Notes: generated from the letters alone by a model not told the origin. Shown: positions 7,255-15,077, counted from the stretch's first letter. The stretch: DNA of 64,000 nucleotides from Bacillus cereus G9842 (GCF_000021305.1 NC_011772.1:782001-846000); one strand, 5' to 3'. Numbers and translations: made by a program.

Positions 7255-8259
7255 ATGTGGATGTATATAAAACGCGATAAAAGATTTTGGATAAGTATTG
7301 GGTTTCTTCTCATATTAGTTCTTTTGAGCATCGGAAATACGTTATGGAATGATGGACACATTAGGCAAGTTACATTGCAATATGATGCAGATGAAAATCC
7401 ACAAGTGCCACCTTTTTCACCTTCATTACAATTTTTACTCGGGACAGACCGGAAAGGATACGACCTGTTACATTTAGTCATTGAAGGTGCGAAGTGGACG
7501 ATTGGTATATCTATTTTAATTGCGGCACTTAGAATGGTGATAGGTGTGTTTTTTGGTGTTGTGCTTGGAACATATGTAAAAAGAGGGTTTTCAAAAATTG
7601 AGGCTTTCTTTGATAGTTTTACAGTTATTCCAACAGTTATGATTGCGTACTTTTTTCTTCACTTTGCAAATGCATTTGGGAGTGGAGAGGAAACAACAAC
7701 CTTTTTTGAAAGGGCTTCGTTTCAAGTTTTATTACTTGTAATGCTTGTGATGCCAGTTATTGCACTGTATGTTGCGAAGGAAGTCCGTAAGTTGAGAACC
7801 GAAGAATTTATTGAAGCTGCGTGCATATTAGGTGGATCGAGAAGGCATATTGTTATAAAGCATATTTTCCCGCATCTCTATATGACGTTTATACTTGTAT
7901 TTTTTCAGCAGTTTACGAAAACTCTTACTATTTTACTGCACTTAGGGTTACTAGAAATATTCTTTGGCGGAACAGTTCAGTTTTTAGGACCGATAGAAGA
8001 AATAGAATCATACACACATGAATGGTCAGGCTTAATTGGAGTCTATTTTAGATCATTAACAGTGAATCCGTGGATCCCTCTCGTTCCGATTACATTTTTT
8101 GGACTTACTATTTTTTCAGGAAATATGATTGTAAAAAGTATAGAAGAGGCGATGTTGAAAGTAAGATTAGGAGGAGAGATAAAGAAGGACGTAGTAGAAG
8201 CGGAACAATCTGTTGTGCAGTCAAAAGAAGATTTATTTACTTTTAAACATACGATGTGA
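7255..8259 (+). CDS. Peptide-type ABC transporter permease (OppC/DppC family), orphan
   Basis: 334 residues, partner of the preceding permease. It has the OppC layout: a first helix at residues 11-29, an extracytoplasmic region containing the LGTDRKGYDLLHLVIEGA motif (canonical form LGTDxxGRD), and further helices with an EAA loop (EFIEAACILGGSRRHIVIKH). The start ATG overlaps no coding sequence and is served by AAGGAG in the end of the upstream gene. The C-terminal tail of about 35 residues is hydrophilic. The unit ends at a strong terminator, so the operon consists only of the two channel subunits. Confidence 0.82.
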   Translation: MWMYIKRDKRFWISIGFLLILVLLSIGNTLWNDGHIRQVTLQYDADENPQVPPFSPSLQFLLGTDRKGYDLLHLVIEGAKWTIGISILIAALRMVIGVFFGVVLGTYVKRGFSKIEAFFDSFTVIPTVMIAYFFLHFANAFGSGEETTTFFERASFQVLLLVMLVMPVIALYVAKEVRKLRTEEFIEAACILGGSRRHIVIKHIFPHLYMTFILVFFQQFTKTLTILLHLGLLEIFFGGTVQFLGPIEEIESYTHEWSGLIGVYFRSLTVNPWIPLVPITFFGLTIFSGNMIVKSIEEAMLKVRLGGEIKKDVVEAEQSVVQSKEDLFTFKHTM

Positions 8260-8268
8260 AGAGAAAAA

Positions 8269-8305
8269 GAAGCAAGCATGGATTTCATGCTTGCTTCTTT
8301 TTTTT
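8269..8305. terminator. Bidirectional terminator between convergent genes
   Basis: Perfect 12-bp stem GAAGCAAGCATG/CATGCTTGCTTC with a 5-base loop, an A-rich left flank and eight T residues on the right. It serves the permease pair and BrnQ. Confidence 0.92.
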
Positions 8306-9620
8306 ATTTTGTAGAAACTTCACCTGCAGCTTCTGTTTGCGGAATAAAGTATCCAATTATACCACCGATTATTGCTGGAATGATCCAGCCAATTCCTAAG
8401 TTATAAAAAGGAATGGTGTGTACGATATTAGCGATAAAATCTGGTATCATTTCCACATTATCAAGTGCATGAATACAGCTAATAATAAACGCTGCGATCA
8501 TCGCTCCAATGTAGACAGAAGGTTTACGTTTCGTATATTTATCGATAAATGATACGAAAACTAAAATGATCGTAATTGGGTACAAAATAATTAATACAGG
8601 TAATGTGATTTTAATTAATAAGCTTAATCCTAAGTTTGAAATAACGAAACTAAAGATACAAACGTATAGTACAAGCTTTTTGTATGAAACATTTGTTAGC
8701 ACTGTTGTGAAGTAATTTGCAAATGCACTCACAACACCAATTGCCGTTGTTAAACAAGCGAAGATAATGGCGATACTTAATAAAATATTACCGCTTGTCC
8801 CAAAGAATTGATACATAACAGTAGCTAATAGCTGCCCACCGTTTTCGAATTGTCCTAAGTTTCCGTTTGAAGCTCCAATATAACCGAGTAAGAAGTAAAC
8901 AATTGTTAAGAATAGAGCAGCGATACTTCCGCAAATGATTGTATATTTTGCGATAGATTTCTTCTCTTGTATACCATTTTGACGAATTGCATTTACAACA
9001 ATTGTTGATAGTACGAGAGCCCCAATTGCATCTAACGTTAAAAATCCTTCAAGAAATCCTTTGAAAAACGGGATGTCTTTATAGTCACCGATAGGTTCTG
9101 CAAACGTCCCTGGTGAAAGAATCGCTTTTGTTGCCATAATTGCAATAATTACAAGTAAAATTGGCGTTAATATTTTACCGATATGATCTACTAGCTTGGA
9201 TGGATTTAATGATAAGAAGTAAACGACTGTGAAGAAAATCGCACTAAAAACTAACATAGAATACCATTGATCTGGGAAAAGTGGTGCAATCCCGATTTCA
9301 TAAGATACAGATCCAGTTCGTGGAATAACAAATAGTGGGCCGATTGAAAGATAAATAATGATAGCGAATACTGCTGCGAATTTTGGATGAACACGGCTCG
9401 CTAAAGTGTTAAAACTACCACCAGCAAGGGCAACAGCAACGATAGCAAGTAAAGATAAACCGACGTCTGTAATAATAAACCCTGTAATGGAAACCCACAT
9501 ATTTTCTCCGGAAGAAAGACCAAGAAGGGGCGGGAAAATCATATTACCAGCACCGAAGAAAACTGCGAATAGTAATAAACTAATCGAAAGTATTTGCGCT
9601 GGTTTTAAAGTTGTACGCAT
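8304..9620 (-). CDS. brnQ: Branched-chain amino acid transporter BrnQ (LIVCS family)
   Basis: 438 residues, about twelve hydrophobic helices, matching the usual 430-450 length of BrnQ carriers that import Leu, Ile and Val with Na+ or H+. The amino terminus shows the family hallmark FAVFFGAGNMIFPP within the first helix, followed by the unwound-helix region of the LeuT-like fold. AGGAGGA lies 11 bases upstream of the ATG. It is monocistronic and convergent with the permease pair. B. cereus genomes carry several BrnQ paralogues, so which one this is cannot be said from sequence alone. No T-box or CodY leader is evident upstream. Confidence 0.92.
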   Translation of the reverse strand: MRTTLKPAQILSISLLLFAVFFGAGNMIFPPLLGLSSGENMWVSITGFIITDVGLSLLAIVAVALAGGSFNTLASRVHPKFAAVFAIIIYLSIGPLFVIPRTGSVSYEIGIAPLFPDQWYSMLVFSAIFFTVVYFLSLNPSKLVDHIGKILTPILLVIIAIMATKAILSPGTFAEPIGDYKDIPFFKGFLEGFLTLDAIGALVLSTIVVNAIRQNGIQEKKSIAKYTIICGSIAALFLTIVYFLLGYIGASNGNLGQFENGGQLLATVMYQFFGTSGNILLSIAIIFACLTTAIGVVSAFANYFTTVLTNVSYKKLVLYVCIFSFVISNLGLSLLIKITLPVLIILYPITIILVFVSFIDKYTKRKPSVYIGAMIAAFIISCIHALDNVEMIPDFIANIVHTIPFYNLGIGWIIPAIIGGIIGYFIPQTEAAGEVSTK

Positions 9621-9808
9621 ATAAAGAAAATCCTCCTAATGAGTATTTTTTGTCGAAAATTCAAATAATTTGTCGAGTAACTGTTATTATTTTAAAGGTC
9701 TGATGATTAGAAAGCAATAGGGAATTTTGAAAATATTAAAAAATAATGCATTAAATCGAATAAATATACTATTTATATGTTTAATAGGAAGGATTTAACT
9801 TTTAACAT

Positions 9809-9840
9809 AAAAAAACACATACCGCTAGGATACATGTTTT
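9809..9840 (-). terminator. Terminator of the cotJ operon
   Basis: Minus-strand stem ACATGTATCC/GGTATGTGT (one bulge, two wobble pairs) with a TAGC loop and a seven-T tail, directly after the cotJC stop codon. Confidence 0.65.
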
Positions 9841-10408
9841 AAAAAAATATTTTTTTATCACGTTCTTCTTTTAAAATTTCAACTGCTTCTCGGAAACGTT
9901 GTGAATGGACAATTTCTCGTTCGCGTAAAAAGCGTAGGCTGTCATTTATATCTGGATCATCTGATAAGTTAATGAGCCATTGATATGTTGCGCGTGCTTT
10001 TTCTTCAGCTGCAATATCCTCGTATAGATCGGCAATTGGATCACCTTTAGCCTGTATATAGGTTGCAGTAAATGGAACACCAGCAGCGTTATGGTAATGA
10101 AGAGCGCTGTCATGGTCGACGTAATGAGGGTCAAGACCAGCTGCCTTCATCTGTTCAGGAGTCGCATCTTTCGTCAGCTTATAAACCATCGTAGCAATCA
10201 TTTCAAGGTGAGCAAATTCTTCTGTGCCAATATCAGTAAGAAGGCCAATGACTTTATCAGGAATTGTATAACGTTGATTTAAGTAACGTAGTGCAGCAGC
10301 TAACTCGCCATCTGCACCGCCGTATTGCTCAATTAATAATTTTGCAAGTGCTGGATTGCAAGTTCCCACTTTAACTGGGTATTGTAATTTCTTTTCATAA
10401 ATCCACAT
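9839..10408 (-). CDS. cotJC: Spore coat protein CotJC (manganese-catalase family)
   Basis: 189 residues, equal to CotJC of B. subtilis. The ferritin-like four-helix fold carries metal ligands of manganese catalases: an early Glu (GADGELAAALRY), EEFAHLE near residue 65, EEKARATYQW near 135 and ERE..HSQRF near 165. Third gene of cotJABC, 12 bases after cotJB, with AAAGGAGAG before its ATG. In B. subtilis the operon is transcribed by SigE in the mother cell and the products assemble into the inner coat. Catalase activity of this protein is inferred from the family only. Confidence 0.95.
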   Translation of the reverse strand: MWIYEKKLQYPVKVGTCNPALAKLLIEQYGGADGELAAALRYLNQRYTIPDKVIGLLTDIGTEEFAHLEMIATMVYKLTKDATPEQMKAAGLDPHYVDHDSALHYHNAAGVPFTATYIQAKGDPIADLYEDIAAEEKARATYQWLINLSDDPDINDSLRFLREREIVHSQRFREAVEILKEERDKKIFF

Positions 10409-10420
10409 AGTTTCTCTCCT

Positions 10421-10696
10421 TTATATTTGCCATGGCCAAGGACCTTTGCTCCATTCCCAAGGGGCATTAGAATAGCTGTTTCCAAACTGTTGGAGTGGTC
10501 CGTATTTTTCTTCCATCTTTTGTTTTAATACTCTCCGTTTATAGGAAAAATCATTAAATTGATTAATCGCAGCGGTGTCATCTGGATGTGTATCTAAATA
10601 AAGAGTGAGTTCAACTAGTACAAAGTCCAGTTCTTGAAGCTCCAGTAAAAGCTGATAGTATTCTTCTGGTAGCGATTGAGTCACGTCAGTAGTCAC
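10421..10696 (-). CDS. cotJB: Spore coat protein CotJB
   Basis: 91 residues with the CotJB core YYQLLLELQELDFVLVELTL followed by L-DTHP-DD and a Trp-rich tail (PWEWSKGPWPW). The GTG start at 10696 overlaps the cotJA stop by four bases (GTGA), indicating coupling; a second GTG four codons later is a possible alternative start. It is a small helical protein required with CotJA for CotJC assembly in the coat. The neighbours fix the identification. Confidence 0.93.
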   Translation of the reverse strand: MTTDVTQSLPEEYYQLLLELQELDFVLVELTLYLDTHPDDTAAINQFNDFSYKRRVLKQKMEEKYGPLQQFGNSYSNAPWEWSKGPWPWQI

Positions 10697-10908
10697 CGCC
10701 CTTTTTTATAAGGATTTTCATAATAGTCATAAAAAACAGGCCATAAAGTCCCTTTTTGTAGTGCTTCTTTTGGCGTGAATTGCGGTAAGTTTGGCGGTTG
10801 AAAGCCTAAAAATAAATTAGGAGGAGTAGAATAATATTTTTTTCCGATAGGAGGACAAGGATCGAGAGGACTATGATAGGGCACGAATGATCTCATATAT
10901 TTATTCAC
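10693..10908 (-). CDS. cotJA: Spore coat-associated protein CotJA
   Basis: 71 residues, Pro/Tyr-rich, with the family segment SFVPYHSPLDPCPPIGKKYY near the amino terminus and a central ALQKGTLWP motif. GTG start at 10908 preceded by AAGGAGG. First gene of cotJABC; a SigE-like promoter lies 30-60 bases upstream on the minus strand. Confidence 0.93.
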   Translation of the reverse strand: MNKYMRSFVPYHSPLDPCPPIGKKYYSTPPNLFLGFQPPNLPQFTPKEALQKGTLWPVFYDYYENPYKKGR

Positions 10909-10940
10909 GAATAAACCTCCTTAAATGTTCATTACTACGT

Positions 10941-10971
10941 ATTGTATTCAGACATAATAGGCCTTTATGAC
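10941..10971 (-). promoter_or_regulatory. Candidate SigE promoter of cotJABC
   Basis: Minus-strand GTCATAA (10965-10971) and AATACAAT (10941-10948, consensus CATACAAT) with a 16-base gap fit a mother-cell SigE promoter. The known SigE control of cotJ in B. subtilis supports it. Confidence 0.55.
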
Positions 10972-11007
10972 ACATATAAAAAAGTAATAAGTGCAGGGGG
11001 AATGAAT

Positions 11008-11370
11008 GTGGAGAATGTAAAAAATTTAATTGTGTTAGAAGTAAAGAACTTAAAGGAAACTCTGTATTTTTACGAAGGAATTTTAGGAATAACACCTAGT
11101 TCAGAAAGACCACAATTAGATATTACAGGTGTTTGGTATGATGCCGATTCAACGAGAATTAGTTTTGTTATGAATCGCATGTTAGGAGGAAGAGAGAAGA
11201 GTGTTACGAATTCATGCGATGGTTTAACATTTTCGATTTCTAACATAGAGAAGTTAAAAAAGAAGCTAGCGTTTTATGAAATTTTATATATGGAAAACAA
11301 AAGTGAGAAGAGTATTGTAGTACAAGACCCAGATGGATACAAACTTCAAGTGATAGAGAAGGCCGAATAA
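11008..11370 (+). CDS. VOC (glyoxalase/bleomycin-resistance) family protein
   Basis: About 120 residues with one vicinal-oxygen-chelate domain: beta strand LIVLEVKNLKETLYFYEGILGI, then DITGVWYDADSTRISFVM, and a closing strand IVVQDPDGYKLQVIE that ends in the typical Glu metal ligand. I prefer the GTG at 11008 because AGGGGG ends 7 bases upstream; the ATG at 11002 sits almost on that site. The open frame further upstream overlaps the cotJ promoter and is unlikely. A DUF2935 gene follows after 14 bases, so both are probably cotranscribed. Substrate unknown. Confidence 0.75.
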   Translation: MENVKNLIVLEVKNLKETLYFYEGILGITPSSERPQLDITGVWYDADSTRISFVMNRMLGGREKSVTNSCDGLTFSISNIEKLKKKLAFYEILYMENKSEKSIVVQDPDGYKLQVIEKAE

Positions 11371-11384
11371 AAGGAGGGGATTTA

Positions 11385-12164
11385 GTGGAGAGAAATTATG
11401 AAGAAAGTGCGTTGTTTGAGCATCAATTTTGGCTAAAGGTGCTTACTGATCATTCGCAATTTTTACTTGATGCATTAGCTCCGAAGGAAAAAGAGGATAT
11501 AAAGAAGGCCGCTTATTTTCTTGAAACATTTACGAATCTTTTAAATAAAGTACATAATGTGAATCTCATTACATTTTCAAAAGAGGCAGAACGAGCCGCA
11601 AAGGAAATAAGAATGTTTAAATTAAGTATTATACAGAAACAACTCGAGGGAAAAATCACTATTCATTTTACGCCAACTTTCATCAATCATATGGTAAACG
11701 AAGTAGAAGAGTATATAACAGTGTTAGAATTTTTAAAGAAAGGAGAAGTTCCGCCTGTTTTTCATGAATTACATTATCACCTCGTTTGGTTAACAGATGC
11801 GGCTGGTCATGCAGGATCTATTTCTGGTGGACTAGATCTTGTTGAAAAAAGATTAAAAGAGAAAAGTGAAGAATTCACGAAGCACTTTGAAAAATTTTAC
11901 TTAAAGGCAGTTGAGATGACAGGGTATTTACGGACAGAGCTTCATCATTTTCCTGCATTAAAGAAGTTTACAAAAGATGTTTCACTTGAGTTAAAATTAT
12001 TTTCACATTTTCTCCATGAAGTTGAAGAGCTAGAGTTATCGAATGAAATATTAAGTACATTATCTGCTAGAATGGCGGATCATATGGCAAGAGAAGAATG
12101 TTATTACTTATTAAAATTAGCGCAATCATCTGGACTTGAGATACCAAAATGTAATCCGCTTTAA
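11385..12164 (+). CDS. DUF2935 ferritin-like metal-binding protein
   Basis: 259 residues, all-helical, organised as two related four-helix bundles. Each begins with a Glu-His type motif (ALFEHQFW near residue 10; PVFHELHYHLVWLTDAAGHA near 125) and carries additional E-x2-H/E pairs, including HFLHEVEELE and HMAREECYYL. The DUF2935 family is known from Bacillus and Clostridium as a di-metal (probably iron) binding protein of unknown role. GTG start at 11385 after AAGGAGGGG. It is downstream of the VOC gene and ends at a terminator shared with ku. Confidence 0.85.
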   Translation: MERNYEESALFEHQFWLKVLTDHSQFLLDALAPKEKEDIKKAAYFLETFTNLLNKVHNVNLITFSKEAERAAKEIRMFKLSIIQKQLEGKITIHFTPTFINHMVNEVEEYITVLEFLKKGEVPPVFHELHYHLVWLTDAAGHAGSISGGLDLVEKRLKEKSEEFTKHFEKFYLKAVEMTGYLRTELHHFPALKKFTKDVSLELKLFSHFLHEVEELELSNEILSTLSARMADHMAREECYYLLKLAQSSGLEIPKCNPL

Positions 12165-12167
12165 AGA

Positions 12168-12199
12168 AAAAAGAGGCCAATTTTATTTGGCCTCTTTTT
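12168..12199. terminator. Bidirectional terminator between DUF2935 and ku
   Basis: AAAGAGGCCAA paired with TTGGCCTCTTT around a short loop, with A-run and T-run on opposite sides; it overlaps the last codons of ku. Confidence 0.88.
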
Positions 12200-12995
12200 C
12201 TGTTTTATTTTCTCTTTTTATTTTCGCTTGTTCAATACTTGCCTGTAATGTCTCCATAATATTGATGATGTTTGGAGTTGGAGAGATTGTTTCGGTTTTT
12301 TCCTGTTGTTCAATTTTGTTTTCGATTAGTTCGGTAAGTGCTTCTTTATACTCATCTGTATACATTTCTTGTTCAAAAGGATTTGTAAGGTGGTGGATTA
12401 AATTAATTGCTGCTGTGAGTTCTTGTTTTTGAATAGGATAATTTTCATTACTTGGTAAGTTAGGTGTATTTGTTATATCGCGAATTTCATTAGGATAGTG
12501 AATAGTTTGTAACATAAGCCCATCTTCAAAGTTACGGATAATAGCTAAATGTTGTTTTTTTCTAATAGAAATATGAATAAGCCCAAGTTTATTTGTACGT
12601 TCAAGAGCCTCTTTTAATAATAAATATGATTTTTCATGTCCTGGGGTAGGGCCTATAAAATAAGAACGGTCATAAAGAACAGAATCGATTTCGTTATTTT
12701 GGACAAAAGATATAATACGAATGGAGCGTGGTTCGTGAGCTTTTTGTAATTCAGCCAATTCTTTTTCATCTATAATAATGTATTTATGAGATGCGTATTC
12801 ATAGGCTTTTACAATATCTGTATCATCGATTTCTTCATCCGTGCAATCGGGAGCAAATTTTTTATATTTAATAGGTGTTAAGCATTCTTTATGGAGACTT
12901 AAAAATTTTATATCGTTTTCTTCTACAGCACTATATAGTTTAATTCCTATATTTAATAATCCAAGTGAGAGTGCACCTTTCCATACGGTATGCAA
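12183..12995 (-). CDS. ku: Bacterial Ku DNA end-binding protein
   Basis: 270 residues, the size of bacterial Ku (YkoV). The amino-terminal signature HTVWKGALSLGLLNIGIKLYSA and the internal YEYASHKYIIIDEKEL and SYFIGPTPGHEKSYLLL segments are diagnostic of the Ku core beta-barrel ring. The C-terminal 40 residues are Lys/Glu-rich, as expected for a DNA- or ligase-interacting tail. TTG start at 12995 with AAAGGAGAG upstream. Ku homodimers bind double-strand ends and recruit LigD for non-homologous end joining, mainly in dormant spores. No ligD gene is adjacent, unlike ykoU-ykoV. A SigG-like promoter precedes it. Confidence 0.95.
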   Translation of the reverse strand: MHTVWKGALSLGLLNIGIKLYSAVEENDIKFLSLHKECLTPIKYKKFAPDCTDEEIDDTDIVKAYEYASHKYIIIDEKELAELQKAHEPRSIRIISFVQNNEIDSVLYDRSYFIGPTPGHEKSYLLLKEALERTNKLGLIHISIRKKQHLAIIRNFEDGLMLQTIHYPNEIRDITNTPNLPSNENYPIQKQELTAAINLIHHLTNPFEQEMYTDEYKEALTELIENKIEQQEKTETISPTPNIINIMETLQASIEQAKIKRENKTEKEAK

Positions 12996-13030
12996 ATGAA
13001 GTCTCTCCTTTCCTTACAAATGATTATGTA

Positions 13031-13060
13031 TATTATGAGATAGTAAGAAATTTCCTATAC
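13031..13060 (-). promoter_or_regulatory. Candidate SigG (forespore) promoter of ku
   Basis: Minus-strand GTATA (13056-13060), 18-base spacer and CATAATA (13031-13037) fit the SigG pattern GMATR-N18-CATNMTA with one mismatch, about 40 bases before the ku start. Confidence 0.6.
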
Positions 13061-13116
13061 GTTTATTTGCTTTTTTAGTGAAGAGTAAGCGGGAGAGCCT
13101 GAGATATAAAATATAT

Positions 13117-13145
13117 TGACAAGCCCTTCGAAATATTTTAATGTG
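13117..13145 (+). promoter_or_regulatory. Promoter ahead of the Mn2+ riboswitch
   Basis: A perfect TTGACA at 13117-13122 is followed after 17 bases by a weak -10, TATGTG. The predicted transcript would begin a few bases before the riboswitch P1 stem. Confidence 0.5.
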
Positions 13146-13163
13146 AGTGTATAAAATTGTCTA

Positions 13164-13256
13164 TAAAGGGGAGTAACTTATTACAGTAAAGTCGTCATTA
13201 CAGGGAGAAACCCTCGGCTTTATTGGCAACGTTCCGTTGTTAGTGAGACCTTTACC
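13164..13256 (+). promoter_or_regulatory. yybP-ykoY (Mn2+-sensing) riboswitch aptamer
   Basis: The aptamer begins with TAAAGGGGAGTA and ends with GTGAGACCTTTA, the two conserved flanks of yybP-ykoY RNAs. P1 is formed by TAAAGG and CCTTTA. Between them lie two stem-loops, including CCCTCGGCTTTATTGG and AACGTTCCGTTGTTAGT-like arms. The class binds Mn2+ and normally switches genes on when Mn2+ is high. Here it precedes the YkvA and DedA genes. The 3' P1 strand also belongs to a downstream hairpin, so a transcriptional switch is likely. Confidence 0.85.
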
Positions 13257-13288
13257 AGCAATGGTAAAGGCCCCTTATTGTCTTTTTT
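13249..13288 (+). terminator. Switching hairpin of the riboswitch expression platform
   Basis: CCTTTACC (13249-13256) pairs perfectly with GGTAAAGG (13263-13270). The left arm is also the 3' strand of aptamer P1, so the two structures exclude each other. The T-run (13283-13288) is 12 bases beyond the stem, making this a poor terminator by itself. Confidence 0.6.
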
Positions 13289-13321
13289 AGGACCCTTACC
13301 ATGTTTGGTAGGGTCCTTTTT
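13289..13321 (+). terminator. Strong terminator of the Mn2+ riboswitch
   Basis: AGGACCCTTACCA/TGGTAGGGTCCT stem with one bulged T and a five-T tail, 25 bases before the YkvA start. Its CCCTTACC arm can alternatively pair with GGTAAAGG at 13263-13270. Confidence 0.8.
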
Positions 13322-13346
13322 GTATACAAAGAGAGGAGATATAAAA

Positions 13347-13628
13347 ATGAAAAAACTTATTAGTAGATTAAGAGTTGTATTTCATGTTCGCCGATTTGTT
13401 CCATTTCTATTTGACTTTTTCACTTCAAAAGAGGTTTCAATAAAGAAGAAAATTTTATCTATTGCGTTTTTAGTTGGTTATGTTGCGATGCCGCTCGATT
13501 TAATTCCAGACTTCTTACCGTTTATCGGTATTTTAGATGATATTGGAATTGTGTTATTTATTTTGAACCGAATTGTAAAAATGGCGCCAGTTCAATTACA
13601 AGAAAAGCATAACGTAAACGTAGGATAG
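13347..13628 (+). CDS. YkvA / DUF1232 family small membrane protein
   Basis: 93 residues. The DUF1232 signature is clear: KKILSIAFLVGYVAMPLDLI followed by PDFLPFIGILDDIG and a terminal hydrophobic helix. The start at 13347 follows GAGAGGAGA. Function of the family is unknown, but YkvA-like genes often lie near metal or membrane-homeostasis genes. It is the first gene downstream of the Mn2+ riboswitch and lies 11 bases before dedA, so both are expected to respond to manganese. A 93-residue DUF1232 protein next to dedA upstream of ena1A is a described context of the ena1 locus. Confidence 0.85.
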   Translation: MKKLISRLRVVFHVRRFVPFLFDFFTSKEVSIKKKILSIAFLVGYVAMPLDLIPDFLPFIGILDDIGIVLFILNRIVKMAPVQLQEKHNVNVG

Positions 13629-13639
13629 GAGTTAAAAAT

Positions 13640-14245
13640 ATGGAGCAAATTATTTTAGATATAATCGAGTTTTTAAAGCAGTTTTCTTATTTTGGAGTTG
13701 TGTTAGCATTAACGTTTGAATTTATTCCAGCAGAAGTAGTTTTGCCCATGGTTGGTTATTGGGTGTACGAGGGAGATATGAATTTTTGGCTTGCTGTACT
13801 AGCCGGAACCCTTGGCGGAACGACAGGACCTTTAACGTTATATGCACTCGGTTATTACGGCGGTCGTCCTCTATTAATAAAATACGGGAAATACTTCTTC
13901 ATTAAAGAAGAACAAATTCAAAAAGCAGATGATTTCTTTGAGAAATATGGACCGGTTGTAGCATTTGTTGGACGCTTTGTGCCAGGAGTTCGAACGCTTA
14001 TTTCTGTTCCGTGTGGTATGGCGAAAATGAACATATGGAAATTTAGTATATATACATTTGTAGCAATGTTCCCATTAACGACTTTATATGTTTATTTTGG
14101 AATGAAATTAGGTCCTCATTGGGAAAAAGCAGCGGACGTTGTTGGGCAATATATGCTACCGATATTAGGAGGCGTTATTCTTATCGTTGCTAGTATCTTT
14201 GTCTATAAATATATGAAGAAAAGAAATAAAACGGAATCTATCTAG
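13640..14245 (+). CDS. DedA family membrane protein
   Basis: 201 residues with the DedA hallmarks: an amphipathic re-entrant segment with conserved Glu (FEFIPAEVVLP), a G-x2-G-x-Gly-rich segment (AGTLGGTTGPLTLYALGYYGG) and the FxGRFVPGVRTLISVPCGMAKM motif containing the essential Arg residues. Members act as lipid-carrier or phospholipid translocases (UptA, PetA) and some support proton-coupled functions. Cotranscribed with the YkvA gene behind a Mn2+ riboswitch, a less familiar regulatory setting for DedA. It is directly upstream of the ena1 genes but separated from ena1A by about 100 bases. Confidence 0.9.
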   Translation: MEQIILDIIEFLKQFSYFGVVLALTFEFIPAEVVLPMVGYWVYEGDMNFWLAVLAGTLGGTTGPLTLYALGYYGGRPLLIKYGKYFFIKEEQIQKADDFFEKYGPVVAFVGRFVPGVRTLISVPCGMAKMNIWKFSIYTFVAMFPLTTLYVYFGMKLGPHWEKAADVVGQYMLPILGGVILIVASIFVYKYMKKRNKTESI

Positions 14246-14343
14246 TCATTTGAATATTTTTTGAAAATAGATGAATAGTACAGGCAAAAGACTCTGAGGG
14301 ACATACACATATAGGGAATATAAAAGAGAGAGGGGAAACAACT

Positions 14344-14712
14344 ATGTCTTGTGAGTGCTCAGGGTCAGCATTAACTTGTTGTCCAGATAAAAATTATGTG
14401 CAAGATAAAGTGTGTAGTCCGTGGTCTGCTACTGTAGTTGCAACAGCAATTGATAATGTTCTCTATACAAATAATATTAACCAAAACGTAGTTGGTACTG
14501 GTTTTGTTAAATATGATGTTGGACCAGGCCCAATTACTGTAGAGGTACTTGATTCTGCTGGGGGTACAATTGATACACAAACATTAAACCCAGGAACGAG
14601 TATTGCTTTTACGTATCGCCGCTTTGATAGTATACAAGTTGTGTTACCTGCAACACCTGCTGGAACGTATCAGGGAGAATTTTGTATTACAACACGTTAT
14701 CCACTTTCATAG
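14344..14712 (+). CDS. ena1A: Endospore appendage subunit Ena1A (DUF3992)
   Basis: 122-residue S-type endospore appendage pilin. It has a short flexible amino-terminal connector containing a Cys-Cys pair (ALTCCPDKNYVQDKVC), followed by a jellyroll-like beta domain, and ends with FCITTRYP. In S-Ena fibres the connector cysteines form disulphides to subunits in neighbouring helical turns, giving exceptional chemical resistance. The next gene is a closely similar Ena1B (shared NN-I-x-Q-x-V-x-G-[ST]-G-[FY]-VKYDVG core). GAGAGGGGAAAC precedes the ATG. Expression should be late in the mother cell, though I cannot assign the sporulation promoter confidently. Confidence 0.93.
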   Translation: MSCECSGSALTCCPDKNYVQDKVCSPWSATVVATAIDNVLYTNNINQNVVGTGFVKYDVGPGPITVEVLDSAGGTIDTQTLNPGTSIAFTYRRFDSIQVVLPATPAGTYQGEFCITTRYPLS

Positions 14713-14732
14713 CAGAATAGGAGAGGTTCAAA

Positions 14733-15077
14733 ATGGGAATGAGAAGTTCCAGTTTGTCTTGTTGTTCTAATAAAACACTTGTGCAAGACCAAGTATGTAC
14801 AGACTGGTCTATTACAGGTGCTGGTACTCAAATTGTATATACAAATAATATCACGCAAGAAGTATATGGTTCAGGTTACGTGAAATACGATGTGGGAGCC
14901 AACCCGATTACAGTTGATTTTTTAGTAGGGGCAACAGTAGTTGATACAATTACTGTACAACCACAAAGTAGTGGTACTTTCACTGTCCGATATTTTACTA
15001 CTGTCCGAATTACTACGACAGGAACGACTGTTAATCAAGGTGAGTTTTGTATTACAGTACGTTATCCAATCTCATAA
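14733..15077 (+). CDS. ena1B: Endospore appendage major subunit Ena1B (DUF3992)
   Basis: 114 residues, 20 bases after ena1A and clearly paralogous to it. It contains the amino-terminal connector with SLSCCSNKTLVQDQVC, the conserved YTNNITQEVYGSGYVKYDVG core, and the FCITVRYPIS end. Ena1B is known as the main structural protomer of S-Ena fibres on B. cereus group spores and self-assembles. GGAGAGGTTC lies upstream of the ATG. The pair ena1A-ena1B ends at a strong terminator, and the structurally distinct ena1C is on the opposite strand. Confidence 0.93.
   Translation: MGMRSSSLSCCSNKTLVQDQVCTDWSITGAGTQIVYTNNITQEVYGSGYVKYDVGANPITVDFLVGATVVDTITVQPQSSGTFTVRYFTTVRITTTGTTVNQGEFCITVRYPIS

Noticed and set aside
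12136..12432. Plus-strand ORF over the 3' end of ku
   Set aside because: Shadow frame of the clearly identified Ku gene; no ribosome binding site.
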